Shown: positions 25,914-34,691 of the stretch, one piece after another
Position numbering within the stretch: position 1 is the first letter of the stretch
How the letters are laid out: each line of letters begins with the position of its first letter
Assembly: GCA_036454645.1 (NCBI GenBank)
Contig: JAZHSQ010000005.1
Location: forward strand, 1 to 64,000
Reading direction: 5' to 3'
DNA: 64,000 bases
Source of the DNA: Olsenella_K sp036454645
GTDB taxonomy: Bacteria; Actinomycetota; Coriobacteriia; Coriobacteriales; Atopobiaceae
Made by a program: the position numbers and the translations under genes
Notes under the pieces: generated by a model
What the model was told of the DNA's origin: nothing
What the model saw: the letters and a program-made list of their open reading frames with translations, nothing else
The model's database searches: none

Positions 25914-26855
25914 CTAGGCCTTGAGGCCAAGGCCCATGGCCTCGAGCTTGTCCTTGACTTCCTCGATGGACTTGACGCCAAAGTTACGAATGTTCAGAAG
26001 GTCGTTCTCAGAGAACTCGACGAGCTGGCGCACGGAGTGGATCCCGGCGCGCTTGAGGCAGTTGTAGGAGCGGACGGAGAGGTCCAGGTCCTCGATCTGC
26101 TTGTCAAGCTCGGTGTTGTCCTCCTCGGTGCCCGTGGCGAAGATCGAGGCGTCCTCGACGGGCTCGTCCTCGTCGGCCAGGCCCATGAACGCCGTCATGT
26201 GCTGGTTGATGATGTTGGCGGCCTCGACCACGGCGTCGCGCGGGGAGATGGAGCCGTTGGTCTCCACCTCGAGGACGAGACGGTCGTAGTCGGTGTGCTG
26301 CCCGACGCGGCAGGGCTCGACGACCTTGGCGCACCTGACGACCGGGGAGTAGAGCGAGTCGACGTCGATGAGGCCAATGGGGTCCCCCTCGCGCTCGTTC
26401 CTCTCGCCGGAGACGTAGCCGCGGCCGGTCCCGATGCGCATCTGCATCGTGAGGTGGGCGCCCTCGCCGAGCGTGCAGACGAGGTGCTCGGGGTTCACGA
26501 GCTCGAACTCCGCCGGCACGACGAAGTCCCCGCCGGTGACCTTCGCGGGTCCGTCGATGTTGATGGTCGCGACGGCCTCGTCGCCCGTGCCCATGTCACG
26601 GAAGACGAGCCCCTTCACGTTGAGAACAATGTCGGTGACGTCCTCGTAGACGCCAGGGACGGTGGTGAACTCATGCTGAACGCCGTCAATCTGGATGGCC
26701 TGGACGGCCGCACCCTCGAGGGAGGAGAGCAACACGCGTCGCAGCGAGTTACCAAGCGTGTCGCCATAGCCGCGCTCAAGTGGCTCGGCCGTGACGCGCG
26801 CGAGGTTGTCGCTGATCTCTTCCACCGACACCTCAGGTCGGATGAATTCGGACAT
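25914..26855 (-). CDS. rpoA: RNA polymerase alpha subunit
   Basis: 313 residues from ATG at 26855, which has GGAGG five bases upstream; an in-frame TTG at 26867 overlaps that site. The N-terminal assembly domain begins IRPEVSVEEI and includes LGNSLRRVLLSSLEG. An acidic linker (about 225-255) leads to the C-terminal domain (about 258-313), with the UP-element contact residues Arg and Asn in VRSYNC and Gly, Lys, Ser and Glu in FGVKSIEE. This domain is the template for the extra module seen at the end of RpoC. Confidence 0.97.
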   Translation of the reverse strand: MSEFIRPEVSVEEISDNLARVTAEPLERGYGDTLGNSLRRVLLSSLEGAAVQAIQIDGVQHEFTTVPGVYEDVTDIVLNVKGLVFRDMGTGDEAVATINIDGPAKVTGGDFVVPAEFELVNPEHLVCTLGEGAHLTMQMRIGTGRGYVSGERNEREGDPIGLIDVDSLYSPVVRCAKVVEPCRVGQHTDYDRLVLEVETNGSISPRDAVVEAANIINQHMTAFMGLADEDEPVEDASIFATGTEEDNTELDKQIEDLDLSVRSYNCLKRAGIHSVRQLVEFSENDLLNIRNFGVKSIEEVKDKLEAMGLGLKA

Positions 26856-26878
26856 GTATACCTCCAACCAGGTATCTG

Positions 26879-27472
26879 CTACTTGGAGTACAGGTTGACG
26901 ATGAGCTGCGCGTCGATGTCCAGGTCGATCTGGTCGCGCGTCGGGAGCTGCAGGACGGTGCCCTGGAGCTTCTCGAGGTCAACCTCGAGCCAGGAGGGGA
27001 CGGCCATGTGCTCAGTGGCGATCAGCGCCTCCTTGATGGGGAGGAGGTCCTTGAACTTGGGGGCCACGGCGACGACGTCGCCGGCCTTCACCTGGTAGGA
27101 GGGGATGTCCACGCGACGGCCATTGACGGTGATGTGGCCGTGGCGGACGGTCTGGCGGGCCTCCTTGCGGGTCCTGGCGAACCCGAGGCGGAAGACCACG
27201 TTGTCGAGGCGGGACTCGAGGATCGTCATCAGGTTGTCGCCCGTGATGCCCTCAACGCGAAGCGCCTTGTCGTAGTACGCGCGGAACTGCTTCTCCAGAA
27301 CGCCGTAGATGAACTTGGCCTTCTGCTTCTCGCGCAGCTGCAGGCCGTACTCGCTCTCCTGGCGGCGACGGCGCCTGGGCTGGCGCTTGGATTCCTTGTT
27401 GATGCCCATAACCACGGGGTCGATGCCGAGCTGACGGCACCTCTTGAGGACAGGGGTCCTATCTACTGCCAT
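26879..27472 (-). CDS. rpsD: Small ribosomal subunit protein uS4
   Basis: 197 residues. A primary 16S rRNA-binding protein with an S4 RNA-binding domain (LESRLDNVVFRLGFARTRKEARQTVRHGHITVNG). The N-terminal region has no zinc-binding cysteine cluster, so this is the zinc-free form. It sits between rpsK and rpoA, the normal alpha-operon order. Confidence 0.97.
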   Translation of the reverse strand: MAVDRTPVLKRCRQLGIDPVVMGINKESKRQPRRRRRQESEYGLQLREKQKAKFIYGVLEKQFRAYYDKALRVEGITGDNLMTILESRLDNVVFRLGFARTRKEARQTVRHGHITVNGRRVDIPSYQVKAGDVVAVAPKFKDLLPIKEALIATEHMAVPSWLEVDLEKLQGTVLQLPTRDQIDLDIDAQLIVNLYSK

Positions 27473-27490
27473 TGCTTCTGTCCTTCCTTA

Positions 27491-27892
27491 CTACACGCGA
27501 CGGCGCTTCATCGGGCGGCAGCCGTTGTGCGCGATCGGGGTCTTGTCCTGGATGCCGGAAACCTCGAGGCCGGCGGCCTGGAGGGAGCGGATTGCGGTCT
27601 CGCGGCCGGAGCCGGGGCCCTTGACGAAGACCTGGACCTTGTGGAGGCCGTGCTCCATGGCAGCCTTGGCGCACGCCTCGGCGGCCACCTGGGCAGCGAA
27701 CGGCGTGGACTTGCGGGAGCCCTTGAAGCCCACGGTGCCGCCGGACTGCCAGGCGATGACGTTGCCCTGCGGGTCGGTGATGGAGATGATCGTGTTGTTG
27801 AACGTGCTCTTGATGTGAGCCTGGCCCACGGCGATGTTCTTGCGCTCTGCGCGGCGCACGTGCTGGGTGCGCTGGTTCTTCTTCTGAGGCAT
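27491..27892 (-). CDS. rpsK: Small ribosomal subunit protein uS11
   Basis: 133 residues, with the conserved STFNNTIISITDPQGNVIAW and the C-terminal DKTPIAHNGCRPMKRRRV. A 30S platform protein near the mRNA exit. ATG at 27892 follows GGGAG; 18 bp separate it from rpsD. Confidence 0.97.
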   Translation of the reverse strand: MPQKKNQRTQHVRRAERKNIAVGQAHIKSTFNNTIISITDPQGNVIAWQSGGTVGFKGSRKSTPFAAQVAAEACAKAAMEHGLHKVQVFVKGPGSGRETAIRSLQAAGLEVSGIQDKTPIAHNGCRPMKRRRV

Positions 27893-27903
27893 GCTCTACT
27901 CCC

Positions 27904-28275
27904 TTACGCCTTCTTCTTTGCACCGATCTGACGCTTCTTGCCCTTGCGGGTGCGTGCGTTGGTGTGGGTGCGCTGGCCGTGGACAGGGAGGCCCTTGCGG
28001 TGACGAAGGCCGCGGTAGCAGCCAATCTCCATCAGGCGGGCGGTGTTCTGGCGCACCTCGCGGCGAAGGTCGCCCTCGGTGGTGTAGTTCGCGTCGATGA
28101 AGTCACGAATCTTCGTGACCTCCTCCTCGGTGAGGTCCTTGACGCGGGTGGAAGGGTCGACGCCGGTGCCGGCGCAGATCTTCTTGGCCCTTGCGGGGCC
28201 GATGCCGTACAGGTAAGTAAGGCCAACCTCAGTACGCTTGTCGTTCGGGAGGTCGACGCCATTGATACGTGCCAA
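27904..28275 (-). CDS. rpsM: Small ribosomal subunit protein uS13
   Basis: 123 residues. The start is TTG at 28275 (MARINGVDLPN) with GAGGAG upstream. 30S head protein contacting the P-site tRNA and 50S bridges, with the basic C-terminal tail HGQRTHTNARTRKGKKR. It is encoded 15 bp after rpmJ. Confidence 0.96.
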   Translation of the reverse strand: MARINGVDLPNDKRTEVGLTYLYGIGPARAKKICAGTGVDPSTRVKDLTEEEVTKIRDFIDANYTTEGDLRREVRQNTARLMEIGCYRGLRHRKGLPVHGQRTHTNARTRKGKKRQIGAKKKA

Positions 28276-28290
28276 CTTCGAGCTCCTCTC

Positions 28291-28404
28291 TTAACCCTGA
28301 CGCTGCTTGTGGCGCGGGTTTTCGCAGATGACGTAAACCTTGCCGTGGCGACGGATGATCTTGCACTTGTCGCACATCTTCTTGACAGAAGGACGTACCT
28401 TCAT
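28291..28404 (-). CDS. rpmJ: Large ribosomal subunit protein bL36
   Basis: A 37-residue gene beginning MKVRPSVKKMCDKC. The zinc-ribbon ligands Cys11, Cys14, Cys27 and His32 are all present, so this is the zinc-containing form. ATG at 28404 is preceded by a GGAAGGA-type site. It lies between infA and rpsM as in most bacteria. Confidence 0.95.
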   Translation of the reverse strand: MKVRPSVKKMCDKCKIIRRHGKVYVICENPRHKQRQG

Positions 28405-28491
28405 CGTTCTTCCTTCCTACAGTGCTTATACGATCTATGTACTCGCGCAGCCGCTCGCGTTGTTTCCAAAGGCTGCTGGGGCCTCTGGGCC

Positions 28492-28710
28492 CTACTTGTA
28501 GCGGTAGGTGATCCGGCCCTTGGTGAGGTCGTAGGGCGACATCCCGACGACGACCTTGTCACCCGGCAGGATCCTGATGTAGTTCATCCGGATCTTGCCC
28601 GAGATGGTGCACATGATGACCTTGCCGTTCTCGAGCTCGACGTTGAACATGGCGTTGGGGAGGGGCTCCACGACCTTGCCCTCAAGCTCAATTGCGTCCT
28701 GTTTGCTCAC
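28492..28710 (-). CDS. infA: Translation initiation factor IF-1
   Basis: 72 residues from the GTG at 28710 (MSKQDAIELEG), the exact family length; a GTG 9 bases upstream is too close to the GGAAAGG site. It is an OB-fold protein binding the 30S A site, with LENGKVIMCTISGKIRMNYIRILPGDKV conserved. An 87-bp gap separates it from rpmJ, with a small GGGCC/GGCCC hairpin just after the stop. Confidence 0.96.
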   Translation of the reverse strand: MSKQDAIELEGKVVEPLPNAMFNVELENGKVIMCTISGKIRMNYIRILPGDKVVVGMSPYDLTKGRITYRYK

Positions 28711-28765
28711 GCTGGACACCTTTCCTACCTATTGACAGCAACTGTATATCCTACATAAACGACAC

Positions 28766-28808
28766 GGGGAAGTCCACGTTGCATCTTTTCAACACAACGT
28801 GGACTCCC
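28766..28808 (-). other. Long hairpin between map and infA
   Basis: Arms GGGGAAGTCCACGTTG (28766-28781) and its near-perfect complement ending at 28808 (one bulged A), with a 13-base AT-rich loop. No clear T-tract follows on the minus strand. It could be a weak terminator, an RNA processing site or a regulatory leader for infA. Confidence 0.55.
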
Positions 28809-28828
28809 CCTCGGAGCTGGGCCTTAGC

Positions 28829-29620
28829 CTACTCCCTGCCGCCCTCCATGTCGCACCACGGACCCTGGTCGTCCGACGTGAGCACGACGGGGCCGTCCTT
28901 GGTGATGCCGATGGTGTTCTCGTAGTGTGCGGCGGGCAGGCCGTCGGCCGTCTGGACAGTCCAGCCGTTGCTCAGCACGCGCGTGCGGTACGTCCCGAGC
29001 GTAACCATGGGCTCTATCGCGATGACCATGCCGACCTGCAGCCTAACGCCCCTCCCCCGCTTGCCGAAGTTGGGTACGGCGGGGTCCTCCTGCATCCTGT
29101 GCCCCACGCCGTGGCCCACGTAGTCGCGGACGACCCCGTAGCCGTTGCGCTCGGCGAGCGTCTGGACGGCGTAGCCGATGTCCCCGACGTGGTTGCCGGG
29201 CACGGCCTGCTCGATGCCCGCCTTGAGGCAGTCACGCGTGACCTCGCAGAGGCCGCGGATCTCGTCGGAGACCTCGCCCACCAGGAAGGTCCAGGCGTTG
29301 TCCCCCGCCCAGCCCCCCTTGTTGGCGCCGGTGTCGATCGAGACGATGTCGCCGCTTTTGAGGATGGCGTCAGGAGAGGGGATGCCGTGGACGACCTGCT
29401 CGTTCACCGACGCGCACACGCTCGCCGGGAACCCCCCGAACCCCTTGAACCCGGGGGTCGCGCCGTGGAGCCTGATGAAGCTCTCGACCACGCGGTCTAT
29501 CTCCTGCGTGCTGACGCCCGGCTTGCACATGGAGCCGGCCCGCCTCAGCGCGGACTTCGAGAGGGTGCCGGCCGTGGCGCGGTACCCCTCCATCTCCTCT
29601 GCCGTCTTGATGTGGATCAT
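28829..29620 (-). CDS. map: Methionine aminopeptidase, type I
   Basis: 263 residues. It removes the initiator Met from new proteins. The metal ligands are all visible: Asp96 and Asp107 (SIDTGANKGGWAGDNAWTF), His170 (VGHGVGH), Glu203 (IEPMV) and Glu234 (HYENTIGI). ATG at 29620 overlaps the adk stop as ATGA, which fixes the start and implies coupling. No N-terminal zinc-finger extension is present. Confidence 0.95.
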   Translation of the reverse strand: MIHIKTAEEMEGYRATAGTLSKSALRRAGSMCKPGVSTQEIDRVVESFIRLHGATPGFKGFGGFPASVCASVNEQVVHGIPSPDAILKSGDIVSIDTGANKGGWAGDNAWTFLVGEVSDEIRGLCEVTRDCLKAGIEQAVPGNHVGDIGYAVQTLAERNGYGVVRDYVGHGVGHRMQEDPAVPNFGKRGRGVRLQVGMVIAIEPMVTLGTYRTRVLSNGWTVQTADGLPAAHYENTIGITKDGPVVLTSDDQGPWCDMEGGRE

Positions 29621-30246
29621 GAAAGGTGGAGCTCCCTCTTGACGTCGGCGTAGACCTCGTCGACCGGGCGGTCGCCGTCGACCTTCAGGAGCTTGTGCTG
29701 GCCGCCGTAGTACTCGATGAGCGGCGCCGTCTGGCTCTGGTAGGTGTCGAGGCGGTGCTGAATCGTCTCGGGCTTGTCGTCGTCGCGTTGGTACATCTCG
29801 CCGCCGCAGCGCGGGCACCTCTCGGTGCCGGCCGGCGCGGTGTAGCCGCAGCTCTTGCAGGTCCTGCGCGAGGAGAGCCTCTTCACGATGACGTCGGAGG
29901 CCACGTCGATGAGGAGCGCCCCGTCCAGAGCGATGCCGGCGCTCGAGAGCTCGGAGTCAAGGCTCACTGCCTGCGCGGTGTTGCGGGGGAAGCCGTCGAG
30001 GATGAAGCCGCGTTTGGCGTCGTCCTCCTCGAGCCTTTCCTTGACCAGGTCGATCACGAGCTTGTCCGGCACGAGGGAGCCTGCGTCCATGTACTCCTTC
30101 GCCTGCTTGCCGAGCTTGGTGCCCGCCTTGACCGCCGCACGGAGGAGGTCGCCGGTCGAGATGTGGGCCACGCCATAGTCACGGACGAGCATCTGGGCCT
30201 GCGTTCCCTTGCCTGCGCCAGGGGCGCCGAGAAGAACTATGTTCAT
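29617..30246 (-). CDS. adk: Adenylate kinase
   Basis: 209 residues. It interconverts 2 ADP with ATP plus AMP. P-loop GAPGAGKGT at 7-15, LDGFPRN at 83-89, and a zinc-binding LID with Cys130, Cys133, Cys144 and Cys147. It follows secY after 198 bp containing a terminator-like hairpin; a TACACT box at about 30295 may be its own -10. Confidence 0.96.
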   Translation of the reverse strand: MNIVLLGAPGAGKGTQAQMLVRDYGVAHISTGDLLRAAVKAGTKLGKQAKEYMDAGSLVPDKLVIDLVKERLEEDDAKRGFILDGFPRNTAQAVSLDSELSSAGIALDGALLIDVASDVIVKRLSSRRTCKSCGYTAPAGTERCPRCGGEMYQRDDDKPETIQHRLDTYQSQTAPLIEYYGGQHKLLKVDGDRPVDEVYADVKRELHLS

Positions 30247-30385
30247 GCGCTTTCCTTTCCGTCGCTCATCGAGCGAAGTGCCGTCCTCCTAGTGTACTCG
30301 TCTTGCCCGTCGAGGCCGCCATCCCTGGGGCGGGTGGGCGCCTCGCGCCTCCCGCGCGGCTGCGCGACCCCGCCGGATACGAGAA

Positions 30386-30413
30386 GAGGGCGGAAGCCAA
30401 GGCTTCCACCCTC
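30386..30413 (-). terminator. Terminator-like hairpin after secY
   Basis: Arms GAGGGCGGAAGCC and GGCTTCCACCCTC (one G-T pair), followed on the minus strand by TTCTCGTATCC. The same TTCTCGTAT sequence follows the rplX hairpin. It is probably partial, separating spc and adk-map expression. Confidence 0.6.
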
Positions 30414-30444
30414 TCGAATCGCATAGCAACGACCCTATCGGAGG

Positions 30445-31731
30445 CTACTTGAAGAACCCCTCGTAGTTGTGCATCTTGAGCTGGCTCTCCAGCGACGCCA
30501 GCGTATCGAGCGCGACTCCCACCATAATCAGGATCGACGTGCCGCCGAACGCCTGGATGAGCGAGTTCGACGTGAACGCGAAGACGATCGAGGGGACCAC
30601 CGCGACGACCGCCATGAAGACGGCGCCGGGGAGCGTGATGTGGCTGATCACGTTCTTGATGTAGTCGGCCGTCGCCTGGCCCGGCCTCACGCCCGGGATG
30701 AAGCCGCCGGACTTGCGAAGCTGGTCCGCCGTCTGCTCCGGGTTGAACACCATGGAGGTGTAGAAGTACGCGAAGAAGACGATCAGCACCACGGAGAGGA
30801 GCCAGTTGATCCAGCCGGTCGAGACCGCGTTGGCAAAGGCCTGCATCCAGTGGACGTTGGGGAAGAAGACCGCGATCTGCGCGGGCAGGTACAGGATGGC
30901 CGAGGCGAAGATGATCGGCACGACACCGGCCGTGTTCACCTTGATCGGCAGGTAGGTGGACTGCCCGCCCATGATCCTGCGACCCACGACGCGCTTGGCG
31001 TACTGGACCGGAATCCTGCGCTGGCCGCGCTCGACGTAGACGATCAGCGGAATGGCAATCAGGATGACCAGCAGCGTCACGACCGTGAGGACGGGCCCGT
31101 TAGCGGAGTTCTGCACCGAGCCGATGAGTGCCGTCGGCAGGCCCGCCATTATGTTGGCGAAGATGATCAGGGACATTCCGTTGCCGATGCCGCGCTGGGT
31201 GATGACCTCGCCGAGCCACATGATGATGATCGCGCCAGTCAGCAGCGTCCCGACGATGATGACGTCCTCGACGGGCTCGGGGAACCCGATGTTGGAGAAG
31301 TCCAGCCCGTACTGGCTGCTCTTGAAGAGGAAGAGGTAGCCGATCGCGTTGAGCAGCGCGAGCGCCACGGTGAGGTAGCGCGTGTACTGCGTGATCTTGC
31401 GCTGGCCGGCCTCTCCCTCCTGCGCGAGCTCGGAGAGCGAGGGAATCACCGCCTGGAGCATCTGGAGGATGATCTGGGCGGTGATGTAGGGCATGATGCC
31501 CAGGGCAAACACCGACATGCGCGACAGGGCGCCACCCGAGAAGAGGTTGAGCACAGCGATTGCACCGCTGCCGCTCGCCGCCTGGTTGTAAGCGCTCAGC
31601 ATGCCGGTGACCGGGATGCCGGGCACTGGCAGGTAGGCGCCGAAGCGGTAGATCAGCAGGATGGCGATGGTGAGAAGAATCTTCTCCCGAAGCTCCTTGG
31701 CGCGGAATGCGTTGGTGATTGCCTTTAGCAC
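30445..31731 (-). CDS. secY: Preprotein translocase subunit SecY
   Basis: 428 residues with ten predicted membrane helices forming the Sec channel; SecE is encoded at 61868-62248. The N-terminal AFRAKELREKILLTIAILLIYRFGAYLPVPGI and the loop RGQRRIPVQYAKR are characteristic. The start is GTG at 31731, inside the last codons of rplO (7-base overlap), so it is coupled to L15 synthesis. Confidence 0.97.
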   Translation of the reverse strand: MLKAITNAFRAKELREKILLTIAILLIYRFGAYLPVPGIPVTGMLSAYNQAASGSGAIAVLNLFSGGALSRMSVFALGIMPYITAQIILQMLQAVIPSLSELAQEGEAGQRKITQYTRYLTVALALLNAIGYLFLFKSSQYGLDFSNIGFPEPVEDVIIVGTLLTGAIIIMWLGEVITQRGIGNGMSLIIFANIMAGLPTALIGSVQNSANGPVLTVVTLLVILIAIPLIVYVERGQRRIPVQYAKRVVGRRIMGGQSTYLPIKVNTAGVVPIIFASAILYLPAQIAVFFPNVHWMQAFANAVSTGWINWLLSVVLIVFFAYFYTSMVFNPEQTADQLRKSGGFIPGVRPGQATADYIKNVISHITLPGAVFMAVVAVVPSIVFAFTSNSLIQAFGGTSILIMVGVALDTLASLESQLKMHNYEGFFK

Positions 31732-32174
31732 GCGGGTTCTACCTTCCCTCCGGCGGCCTCGATCTTGGCCTTGGCAGAGGCGGACACCTTGTCGACCCTG
31801 ACGGTCAGCTTCTTGGTGAGCTCACCGTCGCCGAGGACCTTGACGGGGACGTAGTCGTGCTTGATGACGCCCTTGGCGAGGAGGGACTCGGCGTCCACGG
31901 TCTCGCCGTCATTGTAGAGGACCTCGAGGCGCGCGACGTTGACGGGGGCGTACTCGACGCGGTTGTGGTTCTTGAAGCCGGGGAGCTTGGGGAGGCGCAT
32001 AGCGAGCGGCGTCTGGCCGCCCTCGAAGCCCGCGCCCTTGCCGCCGCCGGAGCGGGAGAGCTGGCCCTTGGAGCCGCGGCCCGCGGTCGTGCCATAGCCG
32101 GAGCCGTTGCCGCGACCGACGCGCTTGCGAGACTGCCTGGAGCCCTCCGCGGGACGAAGATCATTGAGCTGCAT
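31725..32174 (-). CDS. rplO: Large ribosomal subunit protein uL15
   Basis: 149 residues, beginning MQLNDLRPAEGSRQSRKRVGRGNGSGYG; the Gly/Arg-rich N-terminal extension penetrates 23S rRNA. It is followed directly by secY, overlapping it by 7 bases. ATG at 32174 follows AAGGAG. Confidence 0.97.
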   Translation of the reverse strand: MQLNDLRPAEGSRQSRKRVGRGNGSGYGTTAGRGSKGQLSRSGGGKGAGFEGGQTPLAMRLPKLPGFKNHNRVEYAPVNVARLEVLYNDGETVDAESLLAKGVIKHDYVPVKVLGDGELTKKLTVRVDKVSASAKAKIEAAGGKVEPAC

Positions 32175-32186
32175 TTGGGTGACTCC

Positions 32187-32378
32187 TTAGTTTTCCGTGA
32201 CCTCGACAAGGTGCTTGACCTTGAAGATCATTCCACGAACGCTCGGGTTGTCGGGCAGCACCGAAGTGTCGCCGATCTTGCGGAGACCCATGGCGAAGCA
32301 GGTCCTGGTCTGGTCCTTCTTGACCTGGGTGACAGCGCTGCGCACCAGCTTGACGGTGAGCGTCTTCTCGTCTGCCAT
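32187..32378 (-). CDS. rpmD: Large ribosomal subunit protein uL30
   Basis: 63 residues with the LVRSAVTQVKKDQTRTCFAMGLRKIG core of bacterial L30. Strong AAGGAGG site before ATG at 32378. It lies 3 bp after rpsE and 12 bp before rplO. Confidence 0.96.
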   Translation of the reverse strand: MADEKTLTVKLVRSAVTQVKKDQTRTCFAMGLRKIGDTSVLPDNPSVRGMIFKVKHLVEVTEN

Positions 32379-32381
32379 GGA

Positions 32382-32906
32382 TTAGTCCTCCTTCTTGCTG
32401 CCGAACATCTGGCCCACGGTCATGCCGCGGCGCTCGGCGGTCTCCTCGGGGCTGGAGAGCTCCTTGAGGCCCTCGGCGGCAGCCTTGATGATGTTCAGGG
32501 CGTTGTCGGTGCCGAGGGACTTCGAGATGACGTTCTTGATGCCGGCCAGCTCGAAGAGCGGACGGACGGGGCCGCCGGCGATGACGCCGGTACCCTCGAT
32601 GGCGGGCCTGATCATGACGCGGCCCGCGCCGTAGTGGCCCTCGACCCTGTGGGGGATGGTGCCGGACTCGGTGACGGGCACCTTGAACATGTTCTTCTTG
32701 GCGTCGTCGACGGCCTTCTGGATGGCCAGGGGCACCTCGGCGGACTTGCCCATGCCGATGCCCACGTTGCCCTTGCCGTCACCGACGGCGACGAGGGCGA
32801 GCAGCGACATGCGGCGACCGCCCTTGACCGTCTTGGAGACGCGGTGGATGTAGACGACGCGCTCCTGAAGATCGGAGTCCTCCTGGCGCTTACGATCACG
32901 TGGCAT
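32382..32906 (-). CDS. rpsE: Small ribosomal subunit protein uS5
   Basis: 174 residues. A 30S protein at the mRNA entry channel with an N-terminal double-stranded RNA-binding domain (about 14-80, LQERVVYIHRVSKTVKGGRRMSLLALVAVGD) and a C-terminal alpha/beta domain with VMIRPAIEGTGVIAGGPVR. Normal spc order. Confidence 0.97.
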   Translation of the reverse strand: MPRDRKRQEDSDLQERVVYIHRVSKTVKGGRRMSLLALVAVGDGKGNVGIGMGKSAEVPLAIQKAVDDAKKNMFKVPVTESGTIPHRVEGHYGAGRVMIRPAIEGTGVIAGGPVRPLFELAGIKNVISKSLGTDNALNIIKAAAEGLKELSSPEETAERRGMTVGQMFGSKKED

Positions 32907-32916
32907 GTGATTCCTC

Positions 32917-33285
32917 CTAGAACTTCAGGCCCGCGTTACGGGCACCGTCTGCGAGAGCCTGGATGCGGCCGTGGTACAGGAAGCCAGAGCGGTCGAAGAC
33001 GACCTCGGTGACGCCCTTCTCCTGAGCGCGCTCGGCGACGAGCTTGCCGACGAACTCCGCGGCCTCCTTGTTGGAGCCGACCTTGCCCGTCTCGCGGAAC
33101 TCGGGGCTCAGGGTCGAGGCGGAGCAGATGGTCTCGTGCGTGTCGTCGTTGATCACCTGGGCGTAGATGTTAGCGTTGGTGCGGTGAACGGTGAGGCGCG
33201 GGCGCTGCTCGGTGCCGTGCATCTTGGCACGGACGCGACGCGCACGGCGCTTCTGGCCCGCCAGCTTAGCCTGGTTCTTGTTCAT
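32917..33285 (-). CDS. rplR: Large ribosomal subunit protein uL18
   Basis: 122 residues, a 5S rRNA-binding protein with RPRLTVHRTNANIYAQVINDD and VVFDRSGFLYHGRIQALADGAR. ATG at 33285 follows AAGGAG. The 58-bp gap to rplF contains a CCACCACC/GGTGGTGG hairpin (33304-33325). Confidence 0.97.
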   Translation of the reverse strand: MNKNQAKLAGQKRRARRVRAKMHGTEQRPRLTVHRTNANIYAQVINDDTHETICSASTLSPEFRETGKVGSNKEAAEFVGKLVAERAQEKGVTEVVFDRSGFLYHGRIQALADGARNAGLKF

Positions 33286-33343
33286 TCCTTCTCCTTACGT
33301 GTGCCACCACCTGACGGGGTGGTGGTCTTGCTTGGCCTAGAGG

Positions 33344-33928
33344 CTACTTGGCGGCCTTGCCGAGCTTCCTGCGGATGTGCTCGCCCTCGTAGTGGATGCC
33401 CTTGCCCTTGTACGGCTCGGGCGGACGCTTGCTGCGGATCTCGGCGGCAACCTGGCCGACCTGCTCCTTGGAGATGCCCTGGACGGTGATGTGGGTGTTG
33501 TCGGGCACGACGAAGCTGATGTTCTCGGGGGCCTTGTAGATGACCTCGTGCGAGTAGCCGAGCGAGAGGTCGAGGTCATTGCCCTTGAGGGCGGCACGAT
33601 AGCCGACGCCGGTGAGCTCGAGCTTCTTCTCGAAGCCCTTGTCCACGCCGGTCACCATGTTGTGGAGCACGGTGCGCGTGGTGCCCTGCTGCGCGTTGGA
33701 GGCCTTGTAGGCCTTGGTGTGCTTGTACTGCTCGTCCGTCATGTCCTCGCAGCCCTCGGCGCGCGGGATGACGACCAGGATCTCGTCGCCCTCGCGCTGG
33801 AACTCGATGAGGTCGGAGAAGGTGCGCTTGAGCTCGCCCTTCCCACCCTTGACGGTGACGGTGGTGCCGTCGATAGTCACGTCGACCCCGGCGGGGACGG
33901 TGACAGGCTGCTTGCCAATACGAGACAT
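33344..33928 (-). CDS. rplF: Large ribosomal subunit protein uL6
   Basis: 194 residues, about 15 more than typical. The two L6 repeats are present (N-terminal MSRIGKQPVTVPAGV, C-terminal RPPEPYKGKGIHYEGE). The extra length lies near residues 55-80 (EGCEDMTDEQYKHTKAY), between the two sheets of the first domain and the conserved TTRTVLHNMV. Confidence 0.96.
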   Translation of the reverse strand: MSRIGKQPVTVPAGVDVTIDGTTVTVKGGKGELKRTFSDLIEFQREGDEILVVIPRAEGCEDMTDEQYKHTKAYKASNAQQGTTRTVLHNMVTGVDKGFEKKLELTGVGYRAALKGNDLDLSLGYSHEVIYKAPENISFVVPDNTHITVQGISKEQVGQVAAEIRSKRPPEPYKGKGIHYEGEHIRRKLGKAAK

Positions 33929-33957
33929 GTGTCTCCTCCTATCTTTCCCTACCGGAC

Positions 33958-34356
33958 TTACCAGACGTAGCAGATGACCTCGCCGCCGATGCCGAGCTTA
34001 CGGGCGTCGCGGTCGCACATCATGCCCTTGGAGGTAGAGATGACGGCGGTGCCGAGGCCGCCGAGAACGCGAGGCAGATCCTCGGCCTTGGAATAGATGC
34101 GAAGGCCGGGCTTGGAAACGCGCTTGATGCCGCGGATGACCTTGGTGTGCTTGGGACCGTACTTCAGCGTGATGTGGAGGGTCTTCTGGGGCTCGGTGTC
34201 CTCGACGCTGTAGCTCTCGAGGTACCCCTCCTCCGTGATGATCCGCGCGACCTCCACGAGGACCTTGCTGGAGGGCATGGAGACCTGGTCCTTCTTCGCG
34301 GTATTGCCGTTGCGGATACGCGTCAGCATGTCTGCAATGGGATCGGTAACCTTCAT
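33958..34356 (-). CDS. rpsH: Small ribosomal subunit protein uS8
   Basis: 132 residues; begins MKVTDPIADMLTRIRNGN and ends with GVISTS-like AVISTSKGMMCDRDARKLGIGGEVICYVW. A primary 16S rRNA-binding protein, and in E. coli the repressor of the spc operon. Here the leader upstream of rplE is a possible target. Confidence 0.97.
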   Translation of the reverse strand: MKVTDPIADMLTRIRNGNTAKKDQVSMPSSKVLVEVARIITEEGYLESYSVEDTEPQKTLHITLKYGPKHTKVIRGIKRVSKPGLRIYSKAEDLPRVLGGLGTAVISTSKGMMCDRDARKLGIGGEVICYVW

Positions 34357-34445
34357 AGATCCTTCTCCTTAGTTAGTGATGAAACTGCGCGAACGGTTCG
34401 TGCGCCCCCATGGGACGTACGCCTCCTCGCGAGGGCCCCTGGGTC

Positions 34446-34631
34446 CTACCAGCTCGCCTTGCGGACGCCAGGAAGCTCGCCCTTGCTCGCCAGCTCGCGG
34501 AAGCAGACGCGGCACAGGCCGAACTTGCGATAGACGGAGTGGGGACGCCCACAACGCTGGCAGCGGTTCTGCTTGCGCGTCGAGAACTTCGGCTCGCGGT
34601 TTGCCTTGACGATCATCGAAGTCTTAGCCAC
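34446..34631 (-). CDS. rpsZ: Small ribosomal subunit protein uS14, zinc-binding type Z
   Basis: 61 residues. Four cysteines in CQRCGRPHSVYRKFGLCRVC form a zinc site, the short C-plus form common in Gram-positives. The start is GTG at 34631 behind GAAGGAGG. It lies between rplE and rpsH with 60- and 89-bp gaps. Confidence 0.96.
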   Translation of the reverse strand: MAKTSMIVKANREPKFSTRKQNRCQRCGRPHSVYRKFGLCRVCFRELASKGELPGVRKASW

Positions 34632-34691
34632 AAATCCTCCTTCAGGAAGAGGCCCCGGCAGCCCGCCGGGGCAACTTACGAACTTCTACCT

